From contig JASANH010000554.1 of assembly GCA_030248295.1 (NCBI GenBank), forward strand, positions 62,001 to 126,000: a stretch of DNA of 64,000 nucleotides. The letters are read 5' to 3'. Under the pieces are notes generated by a model, which was not told where the DNA came from, ran no database searches, and was given only the letters and a program-made list of their open reading frames with translations. Below, piece by piece: positions 1 through 10,896 of this stretch (the stretch's first letter is position 1; each line of letters starts with the position of its first letter). Source of the DNA: Mesodorylaimus sp. YZB2_4. Its lineage: Eukaryota; Nematoda; Enoplea; Dorylaimida; Dorylaimidae. Both the position numbers and the translations under genes were made by a program.

Positions 1-3000
1 CATATGAAATGAAGAATAGTTGGTCATCGTTGTATTTATCGAGACCACGCAATTTTTCGGTTGATTCAGCTCCCTCATCCAGCTGAATATATGCCTGCAC
101 AAATATTAGAATGACCTTGTGCTCCGAAAAAAAACAGCAAAATTTTTCAATTAGTACTAACTTTGTAGGCCAGTTTTAGTCCTCCATTATCAGCCACATT
201 TTCTGAAAGTTCGTTGGCACCAGGTAACTAAAAGTGTGAAAAATGATGTAAAAATTTTTGCAAACTTAATCTGTTCATCAAAAAGACGGCTTACATTAAA
301 TCCTGTATCTTTATCCGTAATGTTACTGTATTGGTAAATTAAACACTTCAAGCCACTGGCAAAATTTTTCAGCGTCCGATAACTCCACCAATTTTCATTA
401 TTTCCATCAGCATCATAACGTTGCCCATTGAAGTCGAAGCCATGAGTTAATTCGTGGCCGAGGACTGATCCTATTCTGGCGTAATTGACATAGGAGGGTG
501 CAGTGGAGATATAAAACGGATATTGCAAAAAAGCTGCTGGAATAGCTGGAAATAACAAATTTTTAGAGCCTCGCACATTGATATATGCAGTAGTCGCGCC
601 TACATATGGCATTTTCGTTTAGAATATTTCTTGCATAGATGGTAGCAGGGTTAAAATTCCATTCATTTCGGTCCACCACACTTGCGTGTAGCCGTTTCGC
701 CATTGCGTACTGCGCTTTGATCAATTGGAGTGCATTTTGCAAATAATGAGTCTCATTTAGATCTAGCTGAAAAACAATGTGACTACGAAGGGGGTGGGGG
801 AATCTTGCAACCAAGTCGTGCACATGATGCTTATCACCCAATATCCTTACCGTTGCGATGTCTCTCAGTATGCTCTCTTGGTCGAATATGTCATCAGGAA
901 ACCCAATTTTGAAAATCAAGTTCGAAAGTTTGTACATCGCGTAATTCCTGTCTTCTTCATTCACATAAACATCGGCCAACTCCTGGTGCATTGCGACTTT
1001 TATATTTTCAATTAGTTTTTCCACCTGTGAATTACAGAAGAGCATACTGTATGTATTATTTTATGGCGATTTACGAGTAACTTTTTTGCCTCTGTTTTAA
1101 TTCTTGGGTTAAAATAATTTTTCACATAAATTGCAGCAATAGCTTTCGGAAGATCACTAGACAAGACAGCGACACATATTTTCCATCTAAGAAAAGGCTA
1201 ATAAGGTGAATTCGAACGCGAATAAAACATATCTTGAGTACTCACCTCTCCGTCGTGTTTTTCATACTGTTTGTGGGTGCGACTAGGTGTAAATATTTCA
1301 GATATTCATTTTGTAGGCTTGGCGCAACGTTAAACAGGAAGTATCTGACCAGGTACCACATTTGCCAATTAGCAATTAATCTGAAATACAGATTTACAAT
1401 ACTGCAACACTTCTCGATATATGTATCTTCGTATAGGTGGATATATTGTATATACCGTATATGGATACGTATGGGACACACACACACACACAATATACAA
1501 TAAAGAACATTCTAGCAACTTTTTATACATAATATATATCAGACACGAGCGTATATATAATTTTTTCTTATATACTATATGTAACTATGTACTGTTAGAA
1601 TTCTAAAAAACTAGATATAAAGACATTTGCTGGTTTTGCTATTATAAATTTTAAGATATATAAAAAAGACTTCTGACTTATATACGTATCTATATGATAT
1701 ATATTTTAATGCATAAAATTTGTAGATTTCTCTGTTTATTGGTAGCTACAGTACTTGTCAGGAGGAATATAAATTTTTGGGTTGTGTATAAAAATACAAT
1801 TCTTGGCTCGCATTGATAAGCTACTCGGCCTTCTTTACATGTACATGTGCGACATAATAAACGTCAACAGGGTTATGCATAGATTTATATAGCCGACTGA
1901 AGTATTCAAAATTCGCACTCGCATTTATGTACATTGGACTGGCAGTAATGGCTTACCGTTTGCTAGTTTTCTGCAAAAGTTCTGCAAGTGAATGCAGGTA
2001 TTTTCCAGCAGGAATATTGATCAACGACGTGTCATCCAGATTCCAGCCATTCTTAATCATGTCATCGAAAAATATGCGCAGAGAAAGCTGGAAAAATTGA
2101 AACACAGGGCACACGGAAATACATACATGTGCTCAATATGCTGGCTCTTGTATTTCAGTTTCAACACAATATCAGAAGATGCAAGCAGATCTCACCAGGT
2201 TGCAGCTGCGTACAATGATTCTCAGTAACTCAGTAGGTGAGTTTACAGTGTATGTGCCTGTATGGTTGTGTCTTAGACCTCAGAAAATGTTGAAAAACCG
2301 ATCCACAGAATGAAGAATACAGTAAGTGGATTGCAGGAAAGAAGCAGTTGGAAAACAGGAGAATTCCAAGGGCGTTAGGCTTCAAAGACTAGGCATTTTT
2401 CAAATCGCTGCAGCTTCAAACATTTTGGGAGACTAAAGTTAAAAAATGGGTGAAAGAGTGCGCATATGGAGCCATTTACGTGGAAGCCAACATGAATAAA
2501 ACTAGGCGCACCGCAAAACTCTGCCGCATTAGACAAACTCACTATATACCTGTGGAAATAGTTGCTTTAATTCACCAACCGTAGTCAGATTTCGTTCGTC
2601 TTCTCCTTTTGATATCTAAATATACAGAATATACAGGCTAGGTTGCAGAATTTACCGTACAGTACTTCCTCGACGACCAGAACTCTTGGCTGCTGCATAC
2701 ATGACTCGCTTCCAGCCTGAGAGTACAGTAAAGGCTTACCAATGCAAGCTGTATTTCAAAATCCAGCATATCGAAGGCATCTTTCTCCGCCAGCGTTCTA
2801 TCAGCACCTGAAGTAGGCGGTATTATTATCTAACGCACACATGCAAAGGTTCTGACTGACCTAGCTGAGCTGCTGCCTCAATTATAACGTTTCGGTACGT
2901 CTCCAAAGTTGAGTTTGCATCTTTGTCCAAATATCTCTCAGCCTTTTTCAAAGGAAGCTTACCAGGATCGATCTGACAATACAAAAATATTTCTGAAGGC

Positions 3001-4135
3001 ATCCAGCTCAGCAAAGATAAAAAGAGTTTCCGTGTGTCACGACAAGGGTTGCCAGAGCATATTGGAGACTACAACGATCCACCGGCTGTCAGCAGTATAA
3101 CTATGACCGCAGCAAGGCTCCTACAGAACTTGACGCTTTCCTGTAGCTGTAGAACCTCACTCAATGGCTTCTGCGATGCAATAAAGATAGGCTCTGTAAC
3201 CAACCTGCAATATCCGCCTGCTTGCATTTTTTGAGTCAACTTGAACACTAAACTTCAATAATTCGTCCGTTTGGTATAATCTGTAATGCCGAGTCAAAAC
3301 CCTCATCCAATCATAGTCTTCGCTTTTCCAATATCTGCCAGCCAGTATTGGCCAGCCTCCTTCTTTTTCGATGAGTGATTTAAGCGGGTCCCAGCCCATC
3401 CGTTCAAGTTCTTCGACATCCATACAAGATCGGTAGTAAGTTTTTGCCAATTGGGTTGATTGCTTGTCTTGGGCAGTAAGTGGATGTTCGAGTTGATCTA
3501 AAAAGGTGCTGCGAGCTGCGAGCGGTAATCAGTGACTAAAGCTAACGCAACTGTGGCTACTAATTGCAAGCTAGATGTAGAAACTACTGCAGGAGAATAC
3601 GAAAATGATATACTGTAAAGTGCAATACAGCTTGTGCGTGCCCGCAATACAATTATGCAGGAAATGAACAGTCAAAAATGCGACAAATTTTCTGCGCTCT
3701 ATCTCGAAGTTTCTGACAATCAGACTCTGGGGTACAGAAGATGTTAGCCAAACCTGCGGAGCACGGTCATATGAATAGCATGAGCAAGCTGCGAATGAAG
3801 CCGGTCCACCAGGGTCTTCTGTTGTGAACTTCTTTTGATGTAGCCAAACTCCGGCAACACAACTTACCTCTCAATTCACCTTCTATCTTTTTATTTACTT
3901 CAATAATGTGATCAAAAGGCTCGCCATCCGATAAATTTAAACCATGGACATAATTTCCGCAAGCGAAATCATAGAAATCGTAACACGGATCAGCGGACTG
4001 ATTTAAACTTGCCAAAATATCCGTAGCTAACAATACTCTAGCCCACACCAGATTTAGAGGTAGCATTTTAACAAGACGTAGCCGTGACGGCAGCAGGCAG
4101 AGAAAGTGAAGTCTGACTGAAATACTGCTCACATT
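1..4135 (-). CDS. M13 (neprilysin-family) zinc metallopeptidase, 3' end beyond the window
   Basis: Family M13 enzymes are ectopeptidases that cleave short peptides, often neuropeptides. Exons I can join on the minus strand: about 4040-3868 (SADPCYDFYDFACGNY, the hallmark start of the M13 N-domain), 3497-3205 (YRSCMD, GGWP), 2973-2861, 2807-2740, 2615-2550, 2087-1957, 1380-1246, 1186-1082, 1024-295, 227-162 and 94-1, with GT-AG borders and matching phases where checked. The zinc motif HELTHGFD lies near 430-465 and the second motif ENVADNGG near 185-210; QLFFISY follows before the left edge. The C-terminal part, including the usual CxxW tail, is outside the window. Exon 1024-295 changes frame near 600-640 (see findings), so the gene may be a pseudogene or hold an assembly error. 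The true first exon and signal anchor are not resolved; the upstream end given is approximate. Confidence 0.85.
1400..1780. repeat. AT-rich intron with CA/TA simple repeats
   Basis: This M13 intron contains a (CA)n microsatellite near 1478-1494 followed by TATATA-rich sequence. No exon of the peptidase falls here. Confidence 0.6.
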
Positions 4136-4219
4136 TCAAAACTAGTTTCTTACTGAAACTAATCAACCCTTTACGACCGTAATGTCGTTGACTACAGCTT
4201 CTGGGTTTTGTTCACTTAG

Positions 4220-4380
4220 TGGGTGATGAGTACTGTTGAATTCCATATATATATTCCATATCCATATATCCATATCCATATCTATGTTTAATCGATATCG
4301 ATATCTTTTGGCATATCGATATTGAAATCATATCCATTTCTATATCTTTTGGGATATCCATATCTATATCTTCCTACATC
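4220..4380. repeat. Simple repeat of CCATATC-like units
   Basis: Degenerate tandem copies of CCATAT, CATATC and TCGATATC fill this stretch between the M13 gene and the GT31 pseudogene. I see no coding potential or terminal inverted repeats. Confidence 0.6.
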
Positions 4381-4599
4381 CAAGATGTCGATGAAAAGAA
4401 ATGGATATTCAAGAGTTTTAGAGGTCTGAAAGTGGTTTTTTAGGGCAAAAAAGAAGCTGGCTTATGATGAAAAGGTGCTCAGCGGCCATCCGTGGAGGAC
4501 ATCAAGACTCCTAGTAGCTGGGTGTCACACGACTGGACTGACTGATGTTTTGTTTATCTAAGCGCCTATCAAAGCAGCGGCAAAAAATTTTCCGAGGTT

Positions 4600-5311
4600 T
4601 GTTTAATCCCGCTGAGCATGTTAGCTGCGCCAGGGCAATGAGTGGGGTATTTGTCCTCCCCGTACTCCTCCCTGGTCACGTACCACTTAAAGATCGTGGA
4701 TCTGATCACCCTCGAATGCTCTCGCACCCGACATGTTATGGTGCGATTTGCAGTTTCACTTCTGCCATGCAATTTTCTGGCCAGTCTTAGCATGTTGAAT
4801 CGGTCAACAAAGACGTCGTCGTCCACCTTCAATATTTGGAATGACCACCAGCACCCATTTCAGCCGTAAGCTTTGTAAGTCAGATTTTCATAGCTGTCCT
4901 CGAAATCCGCTAGAATAATATTCCCATGCTTGGCGCTCTCAGCTTTGACCTGTTTCATTAATTCCGAGGCGTTTGCACGAAATCCCATCACAAAAAGTGT
5001 TTTTAGCTGGAATCCAGAATCCAAAGCGCCAAAACTTTTATTTGAGCCACGCGTTTTTTGAATGGCCCTCCGGAAATGGGCGTGACTGGGATCGGTGTGG
5101 ACGATCACAAGTAGCAGTGGCATGGACCGATTCATTTGCTCGCAAAACTTGGGTTCCAAAATAATGAAATTAATGGGATGAGAGTTGATCGCAGTTGTCA
5201 TCGATGCTATGGCTGACCCAGCCGAATGGTCAATTTGTGGGGTCGTTGGCACTTACTGCAGGGAACTTGGTCGATGCATCTCGACAGATAGGGAGCTCCC
5301 TGTCGCCTCTG
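4600..5311 (-). pseudogene. Truncated GT31 beta-1,3-glycosyltransferase pseudogene
   Basis: This is a close copy of the middle of the intact GT31 gene at 51521-52804. Homology starts at the segment for SEATGSS near 5311, where a CAG-TAA stop replaces the intact CAG-TCA. It continues through the FRRAI region and KVDDDVFVD and stops abruptly after CPGAANMLSG near 4605, so the C-terminal third with DDIYVTG is missing. About 11 bases are lost just before the KVDDDVF coding region, near 4835-4870, and break the frame. With a stop, an indel and a truncated end it cannot encode a transferase. Same-strand exonic identity looks high, so the duplication is probably recent relative to other decay in the window. 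The duplicate sits where further exons of a DEG/ENaC copy would be expected (see 5585-5714). Confidence 0.85.
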
Positions 5312-5584
5312 AATCATACAATTCAATCATGAATCATACAAAAAGAAGAACTATCTTCTAGCACAGGCATCGACAGTTGCTACGTGATGATGCAAACAGT
5401 TGGACCAACTAAACTAACCAACTAAGGGTCAAGTCTCGAAAATAGCAGCACCGCACGTAGTTTGTCCTGCTCTTTCCATCGGTATGATTTTTATTTCACG
5501 TCTCATATTTGCATTGGAAAAAGAGCGTTTTGGATTGTACAGATTTTTTACGAACACCCGTTAATCTGAGAAAGAATGACTCAC

Positions 5585-5714
5585 TTCTTCGCTTCAGCTG
5601 TTTTGGCTGAAATTCAGAGACAGCTTGACGCATTTTCTCAAAATCTTGTTTCATAATACTTATTGTTTCTCGTAGGGATTGAACTTCTAATTTTAAGTCC
5701 CTGTTAAATACCAT
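5585..5714 (-). pseudogene. Orphan first exon of a DEG/ENaC gene
   Basis: An ATG opens a 43-codon coiled-coil-like segment (VQSLRETISIMKQ, EKMRQAVSEFQ) that ends at a strong donor, AAGAA|GTGAGT, in phase 1. The first exon of the neighbouring DEG/ENaC gene (7967-8096) is also exactly 130 nt, ends in the same phase and encodes a similar amphipathic charged segment; the second gene (exon 12779-12890) is alike. No TM1, ectodomain or TM2 exon follows downstream, where the GT31 pseudogene lies instead. I read it as the leftover of a third tandem channel gene. An alternative is an unrelated small gene. Confidence 0.45.
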
Positions 5715-6335
5715 ACTTGGCTGATTTACATGCAAGCATTAGTGGCGGTCTGGCCGATCCATGTCGGAAGTCACAGCGGACGATGCACACAGTAGTACAG
5801 CGCGTTTTTCGCTACTGCACTGTACTGTGCGACTTCACAAAATGCCTTACGTTCATTCGGTGCTTTTTTATCAGTGTCGTTTTGAACACAGTATAATACC
5901 ATGTATAATCCCAATGGTATACAATATAAAGAAATGATATAATTGTTTGCATAGTACATTACAGCATGTAATATAAACGGTGTCAAGTTGCCCAGTCATT
6001 CTACTTTATTTGAAGTCAGATATTATTATCGATATTTTGAAAGATGTTTTAATGACGGACTTTAGACTTGAAGGCAGAGCTCATCTGATTACCTTTTTCG
6101 TTACAGTATGTCGCATTGTAGTTCGATCCACCTACGAAAGCGCGTTTCGTAATCTGAGTTGTAACGGGTCCACTCTAGGGGGCGTTCCCGAGGGGTGTCC
6201 ACTCTAGGGACCGAAACTGTCTCTCTAAGATTTCTTAACTCCTACTGCAAAACAGGATAGTTTCATTCATGCATAAACAATCAAGATTTCTATTTGCTAC
6301 ACAATCATATAGAACAGATACACAAACTTGACTTC

Positions 6336-8096
6336 TTACACATGTTCTGACATCTGCACTCTGTCAGTAATATACTCGACTATAAACATAATAATCTGAA
6401 CAACACTCATTATTGTGCCACCAACAAACAAGCCCAATGTGCCCCCAAAATTACTCATAAATAGGGTAAACGGGTAAGTATTTGTTTCCAAATATGTCAA
6501 TATGCCACCTAATTGCATTGCTTCATGGATTAAACTCAGATACAGTAAGCTCATGTTGGACATGCGTGCACTTAAACTGAGGGTATTATAGTAGTGAATT
6601 TGAGTTAAACTAATCTGCGCTTGCATACTCAATTGAACTATCTCCCGCTCGCATTCCTGCGGACATTTATCGAGGCATGTTGAGACGGCATGATAATCTA
6701 GCTCACTGTAGAACTTGTACAGATTTATCCAATTCTTTAAAGCTGCCTGATCAAACGTGTTGCAAAAATTTGACGGATGCACAGGATTACGTTTTGAAGT
6801 GAACCATGCGTCATGACATTTAAGCCGGTCGTAAAAGATCTCGCTTTGGCATTCCATTATACATTCCTCATTGCTGTAGCCTGGATCTAACTGGCTGGGC
6901 GTCAAGCACGGCGCCGTTGGTTTAGAGAGAGATACGAATCTTTGCATATTGAATTTCAGTGTATTATGATAATGAGAGAGCACGGTTAAATAAGGACGGG
7001 CTGATCGACGAATATTTAAATTTGGTATTACATGGACCCGAAAAATGCTTAATTCCACGTCAAGCATCCCAGCGGTTGAATCCATAATTTTCATCATAAG
7101 CGCACGTGGCGATCTGGAATTCGTCTTGACTGCAGGCGAAAAATAAAAAACGTTGCAAAGAAAGCCATCTAAAAGAATCATTTCAGGATCTGAAACTTCC
7201 TTCTGGCATCCTCTGCAATAAAAGGAAGGAACAGTTGACTTCATAAATTTTTCTAAACTCGATGAATCATTAGTTACAGTTTGTGAAAGAGAACTAAAAT
7301 AATCAACCAGTGAGTTGTAGTTGTTAGATTCATAGAAATCTAAAAATTCGTTTTTTGCTTTGCTGACATTTTTATGACCCAGTTGGACTCGTGATTGATC
7401 TCGCACAATGTAACCCAAGGAATATCTCATTGCATCCAGCGACAAGTTGAGAAACATGGCCTTCTTGGTATCAAATAAGCTGTCAGGGCATATCACCAAC
7501 GGACGAAATTGATATTTGCGTTCTGCAGCTAGTTGAACCTGAAACACAAAGTTGAGATGATCCACAAACTACTAGCAAGAATCCTGCTGTATTATTTGTG
7601 TCGTAGTTAACTACTCTGATTTCGGCTTCTAGTCTCATCAGCTTCTGGCCTTACGTTTGTTGCAGTGGGCTTTTCCAGATATGTGATCGATGTTTCATAA
7701 ATATAAAACCCAGTAGCTCCGAGTCCTAATAGCAATAAGAAAGCCCAGGTAACTCGCAGAGATAAACGTTTATTGGTCAGTGATTCCTTCAATCCGACGA
7801 TTGATGTCACGCTTTTTGTCACTCGATTTTTGAAAGCTGAAAGGCGAGAGGCTGGTCTGATGGTCTGAAATAATCGAATTTTCTTCTGCACACACGAGAT
7901 ACAGACAATGAAAAGTAAGAAAAGTTTGAAGACATCGAAAGAAAATGAAAAGAAGGAACTCTTTACTCTTTTCTTTCTTCTTCTGTATTTCTAACACTGT
8001 TTTCTTCAAACAGTCAAGTTCTGATTGAAAGCGTCCCATGACATCTTGTACATTTTGGAATTGACCATCAGAAGTGAACGCATTCAAGTTGGACAT
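6336..8096 (-). CDS. DEG/ENaC (ASC-type) sodium channel subunit, gene 1
   Basis: Three exons, 8096-7967, 7836-7655 and 7538-6336, join in frame (phases 1 and 0) to about 504 aa. Exon 1 is a charged helical cytosolic N-terminus. Exon 2 holds the juxtamembrane segment (SVTSIVGLKESLTNKRLSLR) and TM1. Exon 3 holds the ectodomain, opening with FRPLVICPD where family members have FPAVTICN; it includes a Cys-rich part (CLDKCPQECEREI), and ends in TM2 with FGGTLGLFVGG. Such subunits form amiloride-sensitive, mechano-, acid- or peptide-gated trimeric Na+ channels. Two family positions differ: the G-x-S selectivity filter reads G-G-T and the Glu in LSxxE is Gln (MSVVQII). It is paralogous to the gene at 10897-12890. 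The gating stimulus cannot be inferred. Confidence 0.85.
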
Positions 8097-8124
8097 TTTA
8101 AATTTGTTCTGCTTGTGACTTTCA

Positions 8125-8470
8125 TGAAGGAACTGTCAGTAATTTCCGTACCTCACAAGGAATCAAGGACCAGGGAGAATACTGCGGCCTGCCTCTTATT
8201 TCCGCCTATTTTTGTTTGATTAGTGGAAACACACATTAAACGAAACCAGGTGGACACGAAGGAGTGATCGAGTTACAGCAGGAACTGAAAAAACTATACA
8301 GCATCAAACGCATTTTTTGAGGGAACTTCATACTATACATACAGCATATGTTCACGAAACAGTGCCCACCTCCAGTCAGTCATAAAGACGATCCAGGCGA
8401 CAAAGGTTTTTCACAAAACTCAATGTCAACGAATTGTGATCTCACATAAATGAGTTTTTTCAGAAAATGG
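8125..8470. repeat. Upstream block of DEG/ENaC gene 1, diverged copy at 9545-9850
   Basis: The region just 5' of the gene 1 start aligns over about 330 bp, same orientation, with 9545-9850. Shared stretches include GGAATACTGC-like, ACCATACAGTACCAAAC-like and CTCACAyAAATGAG. It may contain promoter sequence; no TATA box is obvious. Confidence 0.5.
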
Positions 8471-9300
8471 AATTGCCACGACGAGAAGGCCAGGGCCTGG
8501 CTTCACCAAGTTAACAAGCTAACAAATTACAAGTCCACAAGCGACTCGAGTTTCACTAAAGTGAATAACCCATTGACAGCTCCTAGAGTTAAAAGGCTTG
8601 TTACGGGAGAACTAGCACGACTACGAGTAGTTCAGTTCCATAAACATAAGCTCTCAGAAAAAGTGGGCGGAGACTCGTGACTTGTATAGGAGTCAGAACG
8701 AGACTCGTAGGACTTGTAGCATTGCAGGTTTTCACCCATATTTCCCCATGTTTTTGCTGTGGATCGCTTTCCTTTTGTCTTTTGGCGGGCCAATGATGAT
8801 GGCAGGAAATCAGAATTTGTCTGCCCTGCGAAAGGGGCCTAACTTATCAAAGCACCTTGCCCCCCTCTCCTTACGAAACGAAAAATCAATGCGCTGCAGC
8901 CCTCTAAATTTGGGCTCCTTCACAAGTTCTGCCTCCATCTTTCACAAGTCAGCCCGTAGTCGCACTACGAATCATTTTCAGGAACGATTCTGGAATTGTT
9001 CTCGGGAATTGATCTCGAGAACCTTTCTCCCCGTGAAATCGCACCAGAATGAGTATTATTCTCTATTTTTTAAGTCAAATCGCATCTAGAACTGTTCTCA
9101 AGTCTTTCCTCGGCAGAAAAGTTTGCACATTGGCGCTGATATTCAAAATATTCACTGATATAACCTCCACGTCAGACTATTTGGATCTACCGCAGACTTA
9201 TCTGAGAACTCCATAAGCAAATGACTCACATGTTTACTTGGTGCAGAAAAAAAACCGAACATAATCATTCCATCTGATCTGCTAAGAAGTCCCGAATAGC
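8470..9300. other. Intergenic sequence, no gene recognised
   Basis: There are small internal repeats of GACTCGTgACTTGTA type (8665-8725) and of GGAACGATTCT/GTTCTCGGGAATTG type (8985-9090). I found no convincing exon or RNA gene. Confidence 0.4.
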
Positions 9301-9307
9301 ACCAGTA

Positions 9308-9547
9308 TTAAATAGGAAACGCTTCTGACCGCAAACGATCTCTTTCGATGAGGGTGTTTCTTATCATGACTTCTTCATCTAATCGGGCCTCGTCTTCCCA
9401 TTCAGGCAACACGACCTCCTTACTTTCCACGCAAAAATTGTGCAAGCAACAACAAGCCAAAATCAGCGCGTTCAAGACATCCACGTCAATAAACTTGCGT
9501 AAGCTACGAAATCTAGTTTTTAAATTTGTTTCGCTCTTGGCTGTCAA
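9308..9547 (-). mobile_element. PIF/Harbinger transposase C-terminal relic
   Basis: The translated segment NLKTRFRSLRKF followed by ALILACCCLHNFC matches the conserved C-terminal block of PIF/Harbinger (HARBI1-like, DDE_Tnp_4) transposases, LKxRFRxL ... ACCxLHNFC. About 79 codons stay open to a stop at 9308. The DDE catalytic core is not visible upstream, because the sequence turns immediately into the block that duplicates the promoter of DEG/ENaC gene 1. This is a fragment of an old insertion. Confidence 0.75.
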
Positions 9548-9849
9548 GAATGAACTGCCGAAAATGCCCTATCTCACAGAAAGTACTGGACCAAAGGAAT
9601 ACTGCTGGTCGGTCTTTAATTTTCTAAAGTAGTTTTTTTGCGGAAATAAAAATTAAACAGAAGCACGAGGACAAGAAGAGAAGAGTTGATCAAGTTGCAT
9701 GAATTATGAAAAACCATACAGTACCAAACAAATTACATAAACGAACGAGCTAAACACACGGTTTATGTTCAGCACTCATACAATATGGCAGGCCCTACCT
9801 TCCGGCTAAAAAAACAGCGACCTCACACAAATGAGATTTTAATGGAGCC

Positions 9850-10890
9850 GATGCATAGCGGTTTTAGCATTACATTCCCAGCGAAAAAATTGAACGCTAT
9901 AAATCGAATCCCATTTCCCAATTGGTACTAGCTGATTTCCTTAACATTCCTTTCTCTTTAATGTCGTGGCTAGTCGATTAGGCGACTGACTATCGCCAAG
10001 TGCGCAGTTACGGGAGGATGTTCGATTCGAGTGCGTTTGGTCGATGTGGTAAACAGGACCAGGAACAAGAGTGTGTTTCCTAGTCCTTGATAAAGCGACC
10101 CGTCTGTGGTATTGTTATTTTTGGGCACAGACTTGATTTGAATTTGAACCACGCGCCGTTACTGATTTCCCAGCAGGCAGTTTATGGCAGAGGTATAAAT
10201 TGGCCTAGATACTTGTTATCAGTTTACTATTTGCATGATGTTTTGTTTTCCTGTTAAACCTACGATTAGGCTTTCACACCACCTCGTTTCTTTCGGGCAG
10301 GTTTTTTTTTATATAAGGTGATGCTATAGACCAGTTTATTAGGAGTAGTATACTGTTTAAGGCCCCTGTTTTGGCCATGTGAGCATAGTTGATATGTTTA
10401 TGGGACCAGTAAACACCTCGATCGTTCAACAAAGATTTTTCCATGGCCCATCTGTTCCGCGAGCGTCGGTTTAAGTCATACAACGTACCATCGGTAAACA
10501 GTAACTCGTTTGTGGTGAAATCGGTTTCTGGGTGACATCTCACATCCCCTAGACAAGTTTAACGTACTTCCAGGGACCCCTCATCACATGTTCTTGTGCG
10601 TCCCTTGTGGGCAGACTTCCTGACTAATGCTTTCAGTGTACAGCTTGCCTGTAATCGATCGAATCGCGAGTTCAGCGACGAACCAGCCAATGGATGGACC
10701 AGCCAGGCAAGTCAAAAATGCCCCTTGGCAAGCCCTTTTGAAACTTCATTGGGTCCCTTTCGAGATATAATTTTTGCTGGAGAAGCTTTTTTAAAATTAT
10801 CAAAGAAAAATGGCATATCACAAATACTGTGCACAATATATCAAACAGTAATATTTGCCAGCAATCATGATTTTCCTTTGTCTTAATTTC
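9850..10890. other. Intergenic, no recognised gene
   Basis: There are short open frames on both strands but no domain match or consistent splice pattern. A TATAAA-like motif occurs near 10193 on the plus strand without a convincing downstream gene. Confidence 0.35.
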
Positions 10891-10896
10891 TCAGAC

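Noticed and set aside
5980-6207. Plus-strand frame ending GGVPEGCPL, resembling the LINE motif GVPQGSxL
   Set aside because: Only the short motif matches; no neighbouring RT blocks are present, and it lies between repeated TCCACTCTAGGG segments.
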